This document shows positions 8,799-16,755 of a stretch of 64,000 nucleotides of DNA, one piece after another. The position numbers were made by a program, and so were the translations under genes. How positions within the stretch are numbered: the first letter of the stretch is position 1; each line of letters starts with the position of its first letter. The notes below the pieces were generated by a model. It ran no database searches. It had not been told where the DNA came from and was given only the letters and a program-made list of their open reading frames with translations. Origin of the DNA: an uncultured Flavobacteriales bacterium (GTDB lineage: Bacteria > Bacteroidota > Bacteroidia > Flavobacteriales_G > Salibacteraceae); NCBI GenBank assembly GCA_943788725.1, contig CALSRJ010000001.1, positions 186,001-250,000 of the forward strand, given 5' to 3'.

Positions 8799-10466
8799 TT
8801 GCAGACATTTGAATCTCTTGGCCTTGATGCACGCATCGTAAAGGCCCTCCAGGAACTTTCCATCGTAGAACCTACCCTGATCCAAGCTCAGGCTATCCCG
8901 CTTCTTTTAGCAGGTGCCATTGATTTTATTGGACTAGCACAGACCGGAACCGGAAAGACGGCAGCCTTTGGTCTACCGCTGATCGAGCACATCGATCCGA
9001 ATATTCGCGCTGTTCAGGCGGTTGTGCTTTCTCCTACGCGAGAATTGGCTCAACAAATCGAGCAACAGCTTACGCGTTTTGCAAAGTACATTGATGGCGT
9101 TTCCGTGACCGTAGTGTATGGCGGTGCACCGATCACGAATCAGATCAAAGAGATTCAGCGCAATCGTCCTCAAGTCATTGTGGCGACGCCAGGAAGGATG
9201 ATCGACCTGATTGATCGAAAAGTATTGAACCTTTCCAATGTGCGTTTCGCCGTCCTCGACGAGGCGGATGAGATGTTGAACATGGGATTCAAAGAAGACA
9301 TCGATACCATTCTGTCCTTTACCCAACACGATAAGAACACGTGGCTTTTTTCGGCAACCATGCCGAAGGAAATTCGAAACATCGTACACAAGTACATGGT
9401 AGACCCAGCAGAGGTCTCCATTCAGGCAGAGAGCAAGGTAAACGTGAACATTTCGCACGAGTACACGCTTGTGCGTCGGCCTGACAAACAACCTGGATTG
9501 CAACGCATCATGGATGCTGCTGGTGATATGTATTGCCTCGTCTTTTGCCGAACGAAAGCGGAGACACAACGCTTGGCTACCAGTATGGCCGAGGCGGGGT
9601 ATGCCATGGACGCCTTGCATGGCGACATGTCTCAAGCTCAGCGGAATCAAGTGATGCGGAAGTTCAAGTCTGGACACCTCCGTATGTTGGCGGCTACGGA
9701 TGTTGCAGCGCGCGGTATCGACGTGGATAATTTGACGCACGTAATCCATTACGATCTTCCGGACGACTTATCCTTCTATACACACCGAAGTGGTAGAACG
9801 GCACGAGCAGGAAAGAAAGGAATAGCCATCTCCATGGTGACGCCTGCAGAACAGTATAAAATCAGAAACCTCGAGCGGCAATTGGCCATCACTTTCAAAA
9901 AGATTCAGATTCCGACCATTGAAGAGGTGAAAACCATGCACATTCAGTCTCGCTTGGATGAGTTGCTCTCAGTGGAAGCCTCGGATGAAGCGAAAATTTG
10001 GGTGCACGGCCTGATGGAGCAGCTGGAATTTCTTTCTCAGGAAGAGATATTGGCCAAGTACATCACCAAGGCATTCGATCAGATATCTATGGATCAGGGT
10101 GCAGACCTAAATGCCTCCGAACGTAAATCGGTCAAGGATGGTAAGTCTGATCGCGGTAGAGATCGTGATGGTGGTCGTGACCGTGATCGCGAAAAAGGAA
10201 AGAAAGGTAAACGCGATGACCGTGGCCGAGAAGAGGGGATGGACACCTTTGAGATCAACCTAGGTAAAGGAGATCAAATCGAAAAGGGTGATCTACTTAA
10301 GATCATCTGCGATATCACAGGCGTTCGCAGTAAATTCATCGGCCGCATCTATATGGACAAGGAAGGGTCGAGGTTCGACGTGCAAAACGCAAAATCTAAG
10401 GGCGTCGCGAATGCGTTTCAAGGCCTTCGCTTCAAGGGTCGCGCGATTAAGGTTGTTCAGAAATAG
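8799..10466 (+). CDS. deaD: DEAD-box ATP-dependent RNA helicase with DbpA-type C-terminal domain
   Basis: About 555 residues. The Q motif region FESLGLDARIVKALQEL is followed by Walker A AQTGTGKTAAFGLPL, motif Ia PTRELAQQI, motif Ib TPGRMIDL, DEAD in VLDEADEML, SAT, and C-terminal motifs DVAARGIDV and HRSGRTARAGK. After residue 440 comes a linker rich in Arg, Asp and Gly, then a DbpA-like RNA-binding domain (INLGKGDQIEKGDLLKIICD to GRAIKVVQK), as in DeaD/CsdA helicases of ribosome assembly and cold adaptation. The frame is open from a TTG at 8775, but that codon lies in the -7 box, so I use the TTG at 8799, which gives the usual short N-terminus (QTFESLGL). The gene overlaps the convergent SulP gene by 20 nt. 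Confidence 0.93.
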   Translation: MQTFESLGLDARIVKALQELSIVEPTLIQAQAIPLLLAGAIDFIGLAQTGTGKTAAFGLPLIEHIDPNIRAVQAVVLSPTRELAQQIEQQLTRFAKYIDGVSVTVVYGGAPITNQIKEIQRNRPQVIVATPGRMIDLIDRKVLNLSNVRFAVLDEADEMLNMGFKEDIDTILSFTQHDKNTWLFSATMPKEIRNIVHKYMVDPAEVSIQAESKVNVNISHEYTLVRRPDKQPGLQRIMDAAGDMYCLVFCRTKAETQRLATSMAEAGYAMDALHGDMSQAQRNQVMRKFKSGHLRMLAATDVAARGIDVDNLTHVIHYDLPDDLSFYTHRSGRTARAGKKGIAISMVTPAEQYKIRNLERQLAITFKKIQIPTIEEVKTMHIQSRLDELLSVEASDEAKIWVHGLMEQLEFLSQEEILAKYITKAFDQISMDQGADLNASERKSVKDGKSDRGRDRDGGRDRDREKGKKGKRDDRGREEGMDTFEINLGKGDQIEKGDLLKIICDITGVRSKFIGRIYMDKEGSRFDVQNAKSKGVANAFQGLRFKGRAIKVVQK

Positions 10467-12681
10467 CCGATTTCTTTTCGTGCTTAGGCTGGCCTAGATA
10501 GGAACACAGCGAATAGGCGAATAAGTAGAGCTCTTTTATCTCCTCACTGCTTAAGGGTTTGAGGTCGCCGAAAATGAGCAGCTGGTCTGTATTGGCCTCG
10601 ACATGATATTGCTGGTGTTCCAAAAGAAATTTACGCAATGGCTCAGTGAATAATCCACGCACTAAGTGGGGAACAGTGCCGCTTAAGAGTACCCTCTTCG
10701 AGAATTCAGGGTCCTCTTCAAAATCAATATCGTTAAAGCCCGAGTCTGAGAATATCCTGTCATACAACTCTTCACGATCCACCACAAACTCTGGAATGTG
10801 CATCCTCAAATCGATAACCATCAAGGTGGTGTCGTACAGGGTCTTAGCTTGCAGGGCCCCCTCATCAAAGACAACGTCCATGACACGGAAAAAGAGGTTG
10901 TAGTCTTCTACCAGCCCAGACGAAACGTTATGCACATATTCAATTGGATGCTTCCGAAAGAATTCAAAGCGCTCCAAATCCGAGAAGCCATATTCTTTGC
11001 CAATCGCGAACTGCCACCCGAAGTAAGCCGCGGTTTTCATCAATTCGCGCTGATGCTGGTTCATCCACCTTGGGCTATGTTGATGCTGGGGTGAAAGCGT
11101 GCGCATGCTGTTCGGATGACTGGATGTCGTCTCGTGGATGTCCAATCCAGCAATCTCCCATTCGCCGCCTTTCTCTTGGTATTGTTTTCCGTATTCATTG
11201 AGGTATTCCATTACCGTGAAGTCCACGAGAATGGCGTCTCCCATATTGATCTCAACGCGTTCGTTACTCGGCGCAGAACGAAGTGCCCCCTTCACTTTCA
11301 ATAGGTTTAGGAAATTGAAAACTCCACTCATCTTCACCTCATACTTGTCGTGCAATTGATGCGTGTTGAGCTTTGGACGAAAAATGGCCATGACAAAGGC
11401 CCGCATGTTCATCCGTGATTTGATCCACTGAACTAAGAAGCTTGCGCAAAGTCCGAGGAAAATCCCCCAAAGCAAGCCGTAAATCAGCACAGAAAGAAGG
11501 GTGGAGGCCATCACGAGGAGCTGTTCTTCCCCTCGATCATATGCATCTGCAAACTCTCGTGGCGAAGCCAATCGATAACCAGTGTATACCAAGATGGCTG
11601 CTAAAGCTGCCATGGGAACTTCTTCTAACACCGGCCGCAAGGCAACAACAAAGAAGAGTACGATCAGTCCGTGAAAGAAATTTGCATTGGAGGTCTTACC
11701 ATTGTTCGAAATGTTCACCGAGCTGCGTACGATGACCGTAATCACCGGCAATCCACCAATAGCTCCAGATACGATGGTGCTCAATCCGACACCGATCAAG
11801 TCCTTGTTGAGGTTGGTCTTCCGTTGCTCAGGGTCTAAGTTGTCGACGGCCTTCGTACTGATCAGGCTTTCGATTGTGGTCACGATCATGATGCTGAAAA
11901 CAACCAGCCAAAAACCCAAGGTTCCCACCTTTCCAAAATTCGGAAAAAGCAGCCCAGACCAGAGGTCAGAAGGGAAGGAGATCAGTTGGCTTTCGGGATA
12001 GCTGAGCGCAGAGGAGGTGATGCCCAAGAGGTCTGTGATCCAGTTCCGGTAGATGAACACCAGCGGTATGGTGATGACCAATATCCAGACCGAAGAAGGA
12101 ATGAAGTGAATCAGCTTGTTCTTGATGCGCGGATGTATAATGGCAATGGCCAATCCGGTAAGCGTCACCAATGTAATCAAGGGGTGTAGGTTGAAGATGG
12201 AGACGGGCAATTCAAAGATGCTGTCCATAGCGGAGTCTGCAGTGCTGTGGTGGCCGAGGCCGACGTGCAGTTGTTTGACCAAAATAATCACTCCAATCGC
12301 TGCCAACATTCCGTGTACGACCGAACTAGGTACTACTTCGCCAAGCCTGCCTAGTTTCAGCAAACCCATGACCACCTGGAGGGCACCAGCGATGCAAATG
12401 GCGGCAAGGACGTATGGAAACCCACTCTGACCAGGATCTGCAAGCATATGATTACCTGTCAGGATCACTACAATGGCCCCAGCACCTGGGCCGTTGATGG
12501 CCAATTTACTGCCCCGGATGAAGGTGGTTACCAATCCGCCGACAATGGCTGAAATGAGTCCAGAAATGGGCGGCGCTTCCGATGCAATGGCGATTCCCAA
12601 CCCTAATGGAAGGGCGACCAGCGAGACACTGATGGCCGCAACTAGATCATTCTTCCAATATTTTTTAAGGTCTTGGAGCAT
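10447..12681 (-). CDS. SulP-family inorganic anion transporter with long C-terminal extension
   Basis: A 744-residue inner-membrane transporter. The N-terminal 430 residues hold the SulP transmembrane core, starting KYWKNDLVAAISVSLVALPL and including INGPGAGAIVVILTG and GGLPVITVIVRSSVN. A STAS-like domain follows at about 440-560 (VKGALRSAPSNERVEINMGD, ILVDFTVMEYL). SulP proteins of this type exchange sulfate, bicarbonate or other anions; the substrate is not evident. The last 180 residues (AAYFGWQFAIGKEYGFSDLE onward, with DTTLMVIDLRMHIPEF) form an extra domain beyond STAS that I cannot name. It converges on the helicase gene with a 20-nt overlap. Upstream, 12682-12750 holds no gene. Confidence 0.9.
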   Translation of the reverse strand: MLQDLKKYWKNDLVAAISVSLVALPLGLGIAIASEAPPISGLISAIVGGLVTTFIRGSKLAINGPGAGAIVVILTGNHMLADPGQSGFPYVLAAICIAGALQVVMGLLKLGRLGEVVPSSVVHGMLAAIGVIILVKQLHVGLGHHSTADSAMDSIFELPVSIFNLHPLITLVTLTGLAIAIIHPRIKNKLIHFIPSSVWILVITIPLVFIYRNWITDLLGITSSALSYPESQLISFPSDLWSGLLFPNFGKVGTLGFWLVVFSIMIVTTIESLISTKAVDNLDPEQRKTNLNKDLIGVGLSTIVSGAIGGLPVITVIVRSSVNISNNGKTSNANFFHGLIVLFFVVALRPVLEEVPMAALAAILVYTGYRLASPREFADAYDRGEEQLLVMASTLLSVLIYGLLWGIFLGLCASFLVQWIKSRMNMRAFVMAIFRPKLNTHQLHDKYEVKMSGVFNFLNLLKVKGALRSAPSNERVEINMGDAILVDFTVMEYLNEYGKQYQEKGGEWEIAGLDIHETTSSHPNSMRTLSPQHQHSPRWMNQHQRELMKTAAYFGWQFAIGKEYGFSDLERFEFFRKHPIEYVHNVSSGLVEDYNLFFRVMDVVFDEGALQAKTLYDTTLMVIDLRMHIPEFVVDREELYDRIFSDSGFNDIDFEEDPEFSKRVLLSGTVPHLVRGLFTEPLRKFLLEHQQYHVEANTDQLLIFGDLKPLSSEEIKELYLFAYSLCSYLGQPKHEKKSAISEQP

Positions 12682-12750
12682 TCGTTAGGGTAACAGATTT
12701 GTCAGGTGATTCGGTCGATAATATACGGCTTTCAGATCATCTGATGCAGA

Positions 12751-13218
12751 TCAGAGTTGGAAGGTGTCACCACGTTTGGTTATGTGCATGCCCTCTTTTT
12801 TTATTCGATTGCTCGCTTCACTGTGCGGAATGAAGAGTGGATTGGTGTGGTTGAGGTGAATGAAATGCACCTTCTCCTTATCCTGACTTTCCAAGGGTGA
12901 GAGGGCCGAGATCGATTCGGTCACGAAGGGGTGTGGGATCTCTATCATATTCCTGCCCGGTAATTCATCGCCATCAAAAAAAGTTCCGTCGAGCAGGACA
13001 TAGGTAGACGACTTAACAAGGTCTACGATGGAATGGCTCCAGTGTTCCCATTTGTCAATGTCGGGTATGTACACGAGCGAGGCGCCGTTGGTGGCGATGC
13101 TATAACCTACGGTTTCTGAGTATTCATCACGGTGAGGGAACGTCATGGGGGTGATGCGCACGGATTGAAGTTGCACCTCTTTGTTTTCAGAAAGTGGAAG
13201 CAACTGGATGATGTTCAA
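12751..13218 (-). pseudogene. C-terminal half of a PqqB-like MBL-fold metallo-hydrolase (5' truncated)
   Basis: The frame encodes about 155 residues, with FPHRDEYSETVGYSI, YIPDIDKWEHWSHSIVDLV, LLDGTFFDGDELPGR, IPHPFVTESI and HFIHLNHTNP, which together match the C-terminal half of Bacteroidota PqqB-like metallo-beta-lactamase-fold proteins, normally about 300 residues. The N-terminal half with the HxHxDH metal site is absent. The only start candidate is a TTG at 13218, and upstream the sequence becomes the coding strand of an unrelated T9SS tail. The protein would lack most metal ligands and is almost surely non-functional as it stands. The cause is either a deletion or a wrong join in the assembly. 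Confidence 0.8.
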
Positions 13219-13386
13219 ATCACCGTCTTGGACGCCGATGGCGGAAAGGTGATGGAGAAGACTTTGAAGATGGGGGCGGAGGGACTCTTGACTAGAATTG
13301 ACCTAACAGATCAAGCGTCTGGTATTTACTTCATCTCGGTACAACAAAATGGCAAGGGGAAGGTTAGCAAGGTAGTGAAGCAGTGA
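13207..13386 (+). pseudogene. Orphan T9SS type A C-terminal sorting tail (5' truncated)
   Basis: The last about 58 residues of a plus-strand frame read DVQITVLDADGGKVMEKTLK, then MGAEGLLTRIDLTDQASGIY and FISVQQNGKGKVSKVVKQ, a textbook T9SS sorting domain (V-x-D-x-x-G, L-x-x-GIYF, basic end). Nothing upstream encodes the passenger protein; the sequence before about 13205 is the antisense of the PqqB-like fragment. It is therefore the 3' end of a larger secreted-protein gene whose body is missing. It is followed by a good terminator at 13408-13436, as expected for a genuine gene end. Confidence 0.8.
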
Positions 13387-13407
13387 CCCTCATAGAAATA
13401 ACATGTG

Positions 13408-13436
13408 AAGCCTTCCCGTCTGGGAGGGCTTTTTTA
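13408..13436 (+). terminator. Rho-independent terminator after the T9SS tail remnant
   Basis: Ten-base-pair stem AAGCCTTCCC / GGGAGGGCTT with one G-T pair and loop GTCT, followed by a T-run (TTTTT). Its end overlaps the stop codon of fmt on the opposite strand, which it may also serve. Confidence 0.85.
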
Positions 13437-14378
13437 TTGGCAAAGGAGGGAGGAGGCGTTCCCGCGGTAACCGTTCAAAAACTCAACTGCGCTCAACTTT
13501 TTCTTTCCAGGAGGCTGGATGAGGAGAACCTCGAGCTCTTTGTCGCCCGTCCCAATAAAGAGTTGAGCTCCTTCGGATCTGAACTGTCCTGGGGCGTTTG
13601 AAAAGAAGCCAGTCATCTTCGTCTTTCCAATCTTCCAAGGCTCTAGGCCGTCTTCGTTCTTAACCAGGGTAAACGCGCCGGGGAAAGGGTTCATTCCCCG
13701 TATGAAGTCGTGTACGCGTTGAGCTGGAAGGTTCCAATTGATCTTGCAATCCTCCTTATGAATCTTGGGTGCGTGCTTGAATACCTGACTGGGCTGAGGT
13801 GTTAAATTTACTTCGTCTCTGGCAATAAGCTCAATAGACTCTACCAGTAGTTCAGCCCCCAAGTCCATAAGCCGCATGTACACATCACCTGCGTTTTCAT
13901 CTGGGCCAATGGCTGTGGCCCTCTGCAGCAGCAGGTTGCCAGTGTCGATTTGGTGCTGTAGCTTAAAGGTTGTCACTCCTGTTTCACGCTCACCGTTGAT
14001 GATGGCCCAGTTGATCGGTGCGGCTCCACGATAGTCGGGGAGAAGAGAACCGTGCACATTGTAGGTACCTAATGTAGGCATGTCCCAAACGACTTCAGGA
14101 AGCATGCGAAAGGCGACTACGATTTGAACATCAGCATGGCACTTTCGAAGGGCATCGACAAAATCATCGGACTTCAAATTCGTAGGCTGGAGGATCTTAA
14201 GTCCATGCTGTAACGCACACTCTTTGACCGGAGATGGACTTTCTTTCTGTCCTCTCCCTGCGGGTTTGTCAGGTGCCGTAACAACTGCTACAACCTCGTG
14301 CGACGTCCTGAGCAGGGCTTCCAAGCTAGCCACCGCAAAATCAGGCGTTCCAAAGAATACAATGCGCATGTTTTCCAT
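13434..14378 (-). CDS. fmt: Methionyl-tRNA formyltransferase
   Basis: A 314-residue enzyme of normal length that formylates initiator Met-tRNA using 10-formyl-THF. The N-terminus MRIVFFGTPDFAVASLEALL, the catalytic site LLPDYRGAAPINWAIINGE (with the upstream N in GTYNVHGS), and TDTGN-like QIDTGNLLL are all present, followed by a C-terminal OB-like domain. Start: ATG at 14378 gives MENMRIV; the ATG at 14369 is an alternative. A TATCTTCG box (14386-14393, minus strand) ends 7 nt before 14378, favouring that start and a leaderless mRNA. Confidence 0.97.
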   Translation of the reverse strand: MENMRIVFFGTPDFAVASLEALLRTSHEVVAVVTAPDKPAGRGQKESPSPVKECALQHGLKILQPTNLKSDDFVDALRKCHADVQIVVAFRMLPEVVWDMPTLGTYNVHGSLLPDYRGAAPINWAIINGERETGVTTFKLQHQIDTGNLLLQRATAIGPDENAGDVYMRLMDLGAELLVESIELIARDEVNLTPQPSQVFKHAPKIHKEDCKINWNLPAQRVHDFIRGMNPFPGAFTLVKNEDGLEPWKIGKTKMTGFFSNAPGQFRSEGAQLFIGTGDKELEVLLIQPPGKKKLSAVEFLNGYRGNASSLLCQ

Positions 14379-14385
14379 TCTTGTG

Positions 14386-14393
14386 CGAAGATA
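14386..14393 (-). promoter_or_regulatory. -7 promoter box, leaderless geometry (fmt)
   Basis: TATCTTCG on the minus strand ends 7 nt before the fmt start codon. No clear -33 element at usual spacing. Confidence 0.45.
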
Positions 14394-14402
14394 CTTGGCT
14401 AC

Positions 14403-14430
14403 TTGAGATCGAGTGGATTGATTAGTTTTG
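14403..14430 (+). promoter_or_regulatory. Promoter with leaderless geometry (DUF6265 lipoprotein)
   Basis: TTG (14403-14405), 17-nt spacer, TAGTTTTG (14423-14430). The ATG follows after only 5 nt. Both elements match the Bacteroidota consensus, making this one of the clearest leaderless candidates. Confidence 0.65.
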
Positions 14431-14435
14431 ATTGA

Positions 14436-14909
14436 ATGTCAAAACCGTTGAACATACTGCTCGTCGTTTTCATGACCTCATTGTTAGGCTTAGGCTGCAG
14501 CGAGAAAGACAATGCTTTTCGTAATCAATTTCGCTGGCTCTCAGGGAAATGGGAAGGCTCCAACGAGGGCACTGAATTGATAGAGCAATGGATTTGGAAT
14601 AAGACGCGTTTTGAGGGACAAGCGTTCGAAATTAAGGGTGGTGACACCCTTTTGGTGGAAGACCTATTCCTCGATGAATATAACGGCATTCCGGGCTATG
14701 CCGCCATCGTCAATGGAGATGGGCCTTTCATGTTTGCTTTTAAAGGGGAAAAGGATGGTGTTTATGAATTCCAAAATGAGGAGCATGATTTCCCATCCAT
14801 CATCCGCTATAGGTATGATTCTGATTCTTCGATCACCATTTCATTGATGAGCAAGGAGAGCCCGAACGAGGCAAACCTTTCGTACCAATTGAAACGCATT
14901 CAGCGATGA
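14436..14909 (+). CDS. DUF6265-type lipoprotein
   Basis: A 157-residue lipoprotein. MSKPLNILLVVFMTSLLGLG then C gives a clear lipobox. The mature part, FRWLSGKWEGSNEGTELIEQ, W, then FEGQAFEIKGGDTLLVEDL and FQNEEHDFPSIIRYRY, has the WLxGxW motif and the ExHDFP motif of the DUF6265 family, a small lipocalin-like barrel of unknown ligand. It overlaps the VIT-family transporter gene by 4 nt (ATGA), so the two are co-translated; a link to metal handling is possible but unproven. Confidence 0.8.
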   Translation: MSKPLNILLVVFMTSLLGLGCSEKDNAFRNQFRWLSGKWEGSNEGTELIEQWIWNKTRFEGQAFEIKGGDTLLVEDLFLDEYNGIPGYAAIVNGDGPFMFAFKGEKDGVYEFQNEEHDFPSIIRYRYDSDSSITISLMSKESPNEANLSYQLKRIQR

Positions 14910-15607
14910 ATCGCTTCAGTAGATGGATCAATGACCACCTCGGTGAAATAGTATACGGAGGCATCGATGGATGCGTAACCACCTTCGCTGTAGTTGCGGG
15001 GGCGGAAGGAGCAGGGCTTTCCAGTTCTATTGTAATCATATTAGGATTTGCCAACCTTATTGCTGACGGTTTTTCGATGTCGGTAGGAGCCTACCTCAGC
15101 AGCAAAAGTGAGAAGCAACGCTATCACAAGGAAAAGCGCAAAGAATACCGTGAGATTGAGGAAGTGCCCGAGGATGAAATCGAAGAAGTGCGCGAAATTT
15201 TTACCGATTTGGGCTTTGAAGGAAAACTCTTGGAAGATGTGGTCCTGAAGATTACGGAAAATGAGGATCGTTGGGTGGATGTGATGATGAAGCATGAATT
15301 AGAGATGATCGAAGAGAAGAAGGCTTCCTCGCTGATCGGCTTGAGCACATTCGTCAGCTTTATAACGTTCGGAGTGATTCCGCTGCTTACATACGTGTAT
15401 GCTATGGCGTGGGAAGTGGAAATGGACAGATTCCTGATCTCATCGCTCTTGACGGCATTGGCCTTTGTAGCTATTGGTTGGATGAAGAGCTTTGTCACCA
15501 AAACCAGTCGCGTTCAAGGTGTGTTGGAAACATTGGGATTGGGTGCACTGGCAGCCTTGCTGGCCTTTTTTGCCGGTGATATTTTGGAGCAGATCCTTTT
15601 GACTTGA
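14906..15607 (+). CDS. VIT1/CCC1-family divalent metal transporter
   Basis: A 233-residue inner-membrane protein. The first helices, IVYGGIDGCVTTFAVVAGAE and ILGFANLIADGFSMSVGAYL, are the signature of the VIT1/CCC1 (Fe2+/Mn2+) family. Between TM2 and TM3 is the acidic cytoplasmic metal-binding helix pair (EKRKEYREIEEVPEDEIEEV and ENEDRWVDVMMKHELEM), as in plant VIT1. Three more membrane spans follow. It probably exports iron or manganese from the cytosol. Its start lies inside the stop of the DUF6265 lipoprotein gene. Confidence 0.88.
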   Translation: MNRFSRWINDHLGEIVYGGIDGCVTTFAVVAGAEGAGLSSSIVIILGFANLIADGFSMSVGAYLSSKSEKQRYHKEKRKEYREIEEVPEDEIEEVREIFTDLGFEGKLLEDVVLKITENEDRWVDVMMKHELEMIEEKKASSLIGLSTFVSFITFGVIPLLTYVYAMAWEVEMDRFLISSLLTALAFVAIGWMKSFVTKTSRVQGVLETLGLGALAALLAFFAGDILEQILLT

Positions 15608-15667
15608 TCTGCATTCAGAATTGAGACCAATGCTTAGTTTCGTGCACCTTCACTCAGACCATAAACC

Positions 15668-16714
15668 ATGCACGACCTTTCAGCCGTTTCCATTAAAAAG
15701 ATCGCCATCCACAAAGTAGGTAACAAGGCCCACGAGGAAAAATTGACACTCAGCGAAGACCATTTGCGATCGCTTGCAGTGGAAGAAGAGGGAATCCTGT
15801 TAACGTATTTCCTCAAGTCGTTTCAGCAAGAGGAATATTGCACCTTCACCCATCATACTGATTTGGAGTTGAATGAGGCCTACAGTTTCGTCCATGAGCT
15901 GTTCTTTACGTCTATAAATTTCATAGAGGCGTCTCAGCGCCTCGCCAAGCATTTGTATGCCCATTCGATCCACCCCAAGGTAAAGGGTGGAGAGTTTTAT
16001 GTCGTTTTCTTCGAAGGTGCCGTCATCGACGGAGAAGAAGTGGATGCACTTGGTCTGTTCAAGAGCGAACAGAAAAGCCTATTTCTGAACATCCAACCGC
16101 AATCAACCAATTTCGACCTCTCAATTGAGAAGGGAATTGACATCAAGAAGCTCGATAAAGGGTGCGTCATATTTAATACAAAGGGGGAAGAGGGGTACCG
16201 CGTTTTGATTCACGATGCAGTGAGCAAAGGAGACGAAGCCGCCTATTGGAAAGACGACTTCTTAGGCGTGGAAGTCATCAGCACTGAATTCACGAAAACG
16301 CGCGATTACATGGAGTTAACGCGTTCATTCGTCATGGATGAAATGCCGCAGGCCTTCGATGTGGATCGGACGATGCAAATTCAAATGATGAATCGTTCCT
16401 CAGGGTATTTCACCGAAAACGACGCCATCGATACGGAAGAGTTTACGCAGACCGTGCTGGAGCAGCCAGAGGTGATCCAGACGTTCAACGCGTATAAAGA
16501 GCGCTATGAAACGGAAAACAACATTGAAATAGAAGACCACTTCGATAGCTCAAAGAGCGCCGTGAAGCAAGGAAAGAAGTTCTTCAAGAGCGTGCTAAAA
16601 TTGGACAAGAACTTCCATATCTATGTGCATGGAAGTCCTGATAATATCGAACAAGGCTACGATGCAGAGAAGGGGATGAAGTTCTACAAGGTCTTCTATA
16701 ACGAGGAGAAGTGA
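15668..16714 (+). CDS. Nucleoid-associated protein, NdpA/YejK family
   Basis: A 348-residue soluble protein starting MHDLSAVSIKKIAIHKVGNK, with FTHHTDLELNEAYSFVHELF in the middle and GGEFYVVFFEGAVIDGEEVD followed by ALGLFKSE, the hallmark of the NdpA/37-kD nucleoid-associated family. The role of these proteins in Bacteroidota is not known; the E. coli homologue is found in the nucleoid. It stands alone: 60 nt after the VIT gene and convergent with the polyamine operon across a 41-nt gap holding a 7-bp inverted repeat (16723-16740). Confidence 0.85.
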   Translation: MHDLSAVSIKKIAIHKVGNKAHEEKLTLSEDHLRSLAVEEEGILLTYFLKSFQQEEYCTFTHHTDLELNEAYSFVHELFFTSINFIEASQRLAKHLYAHSIHPKVKGGEFYVVFFEGAVIDGEEVDALGLFKSEQKSLFLNIQPQSTNFDLSIEKGIDIKKLDKGCVIFNTKGEEGYRVLIHDAVSKGDEAAYWKDDFLGVEVISTEFTKTRDYMELTRSFVMDEMPQAFDVDRTMQIQMMNRSSGYFTENDAIDTEEFTQTVLEQPEVIQTFNAYKERYETENNIEIEDHFDSSKSAVKQGKKFFKSVLKLDKNFHIYVHGSPDNIEQGYDAEKGMKFYKVFYNEEK

Positions 16715-16755
16715 TTTAAGCTTTTCCTTGTGGAAGGAAACGTTGCGTCATGGCC

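Noticed and set aside
8973-9749. Long minus-strand frame of 258 codons inside the helicase gene
   Set aside because: It lies entirely antisense to a strongly conserved DEAD-box gene and has no signal, domain or promoter.
10646-12688. A series of plus-strand frames antisense to the SulP gene
   Set aside because: All are shadows of SulP coding sequence with no start signals or domain likeness.
16722-16740. Inverted repeat TTTCCTT/AAGGAAA between convergent genes
   Set aside because: It has no T-run on either strand, so a Rho-independent terminator is not supported.
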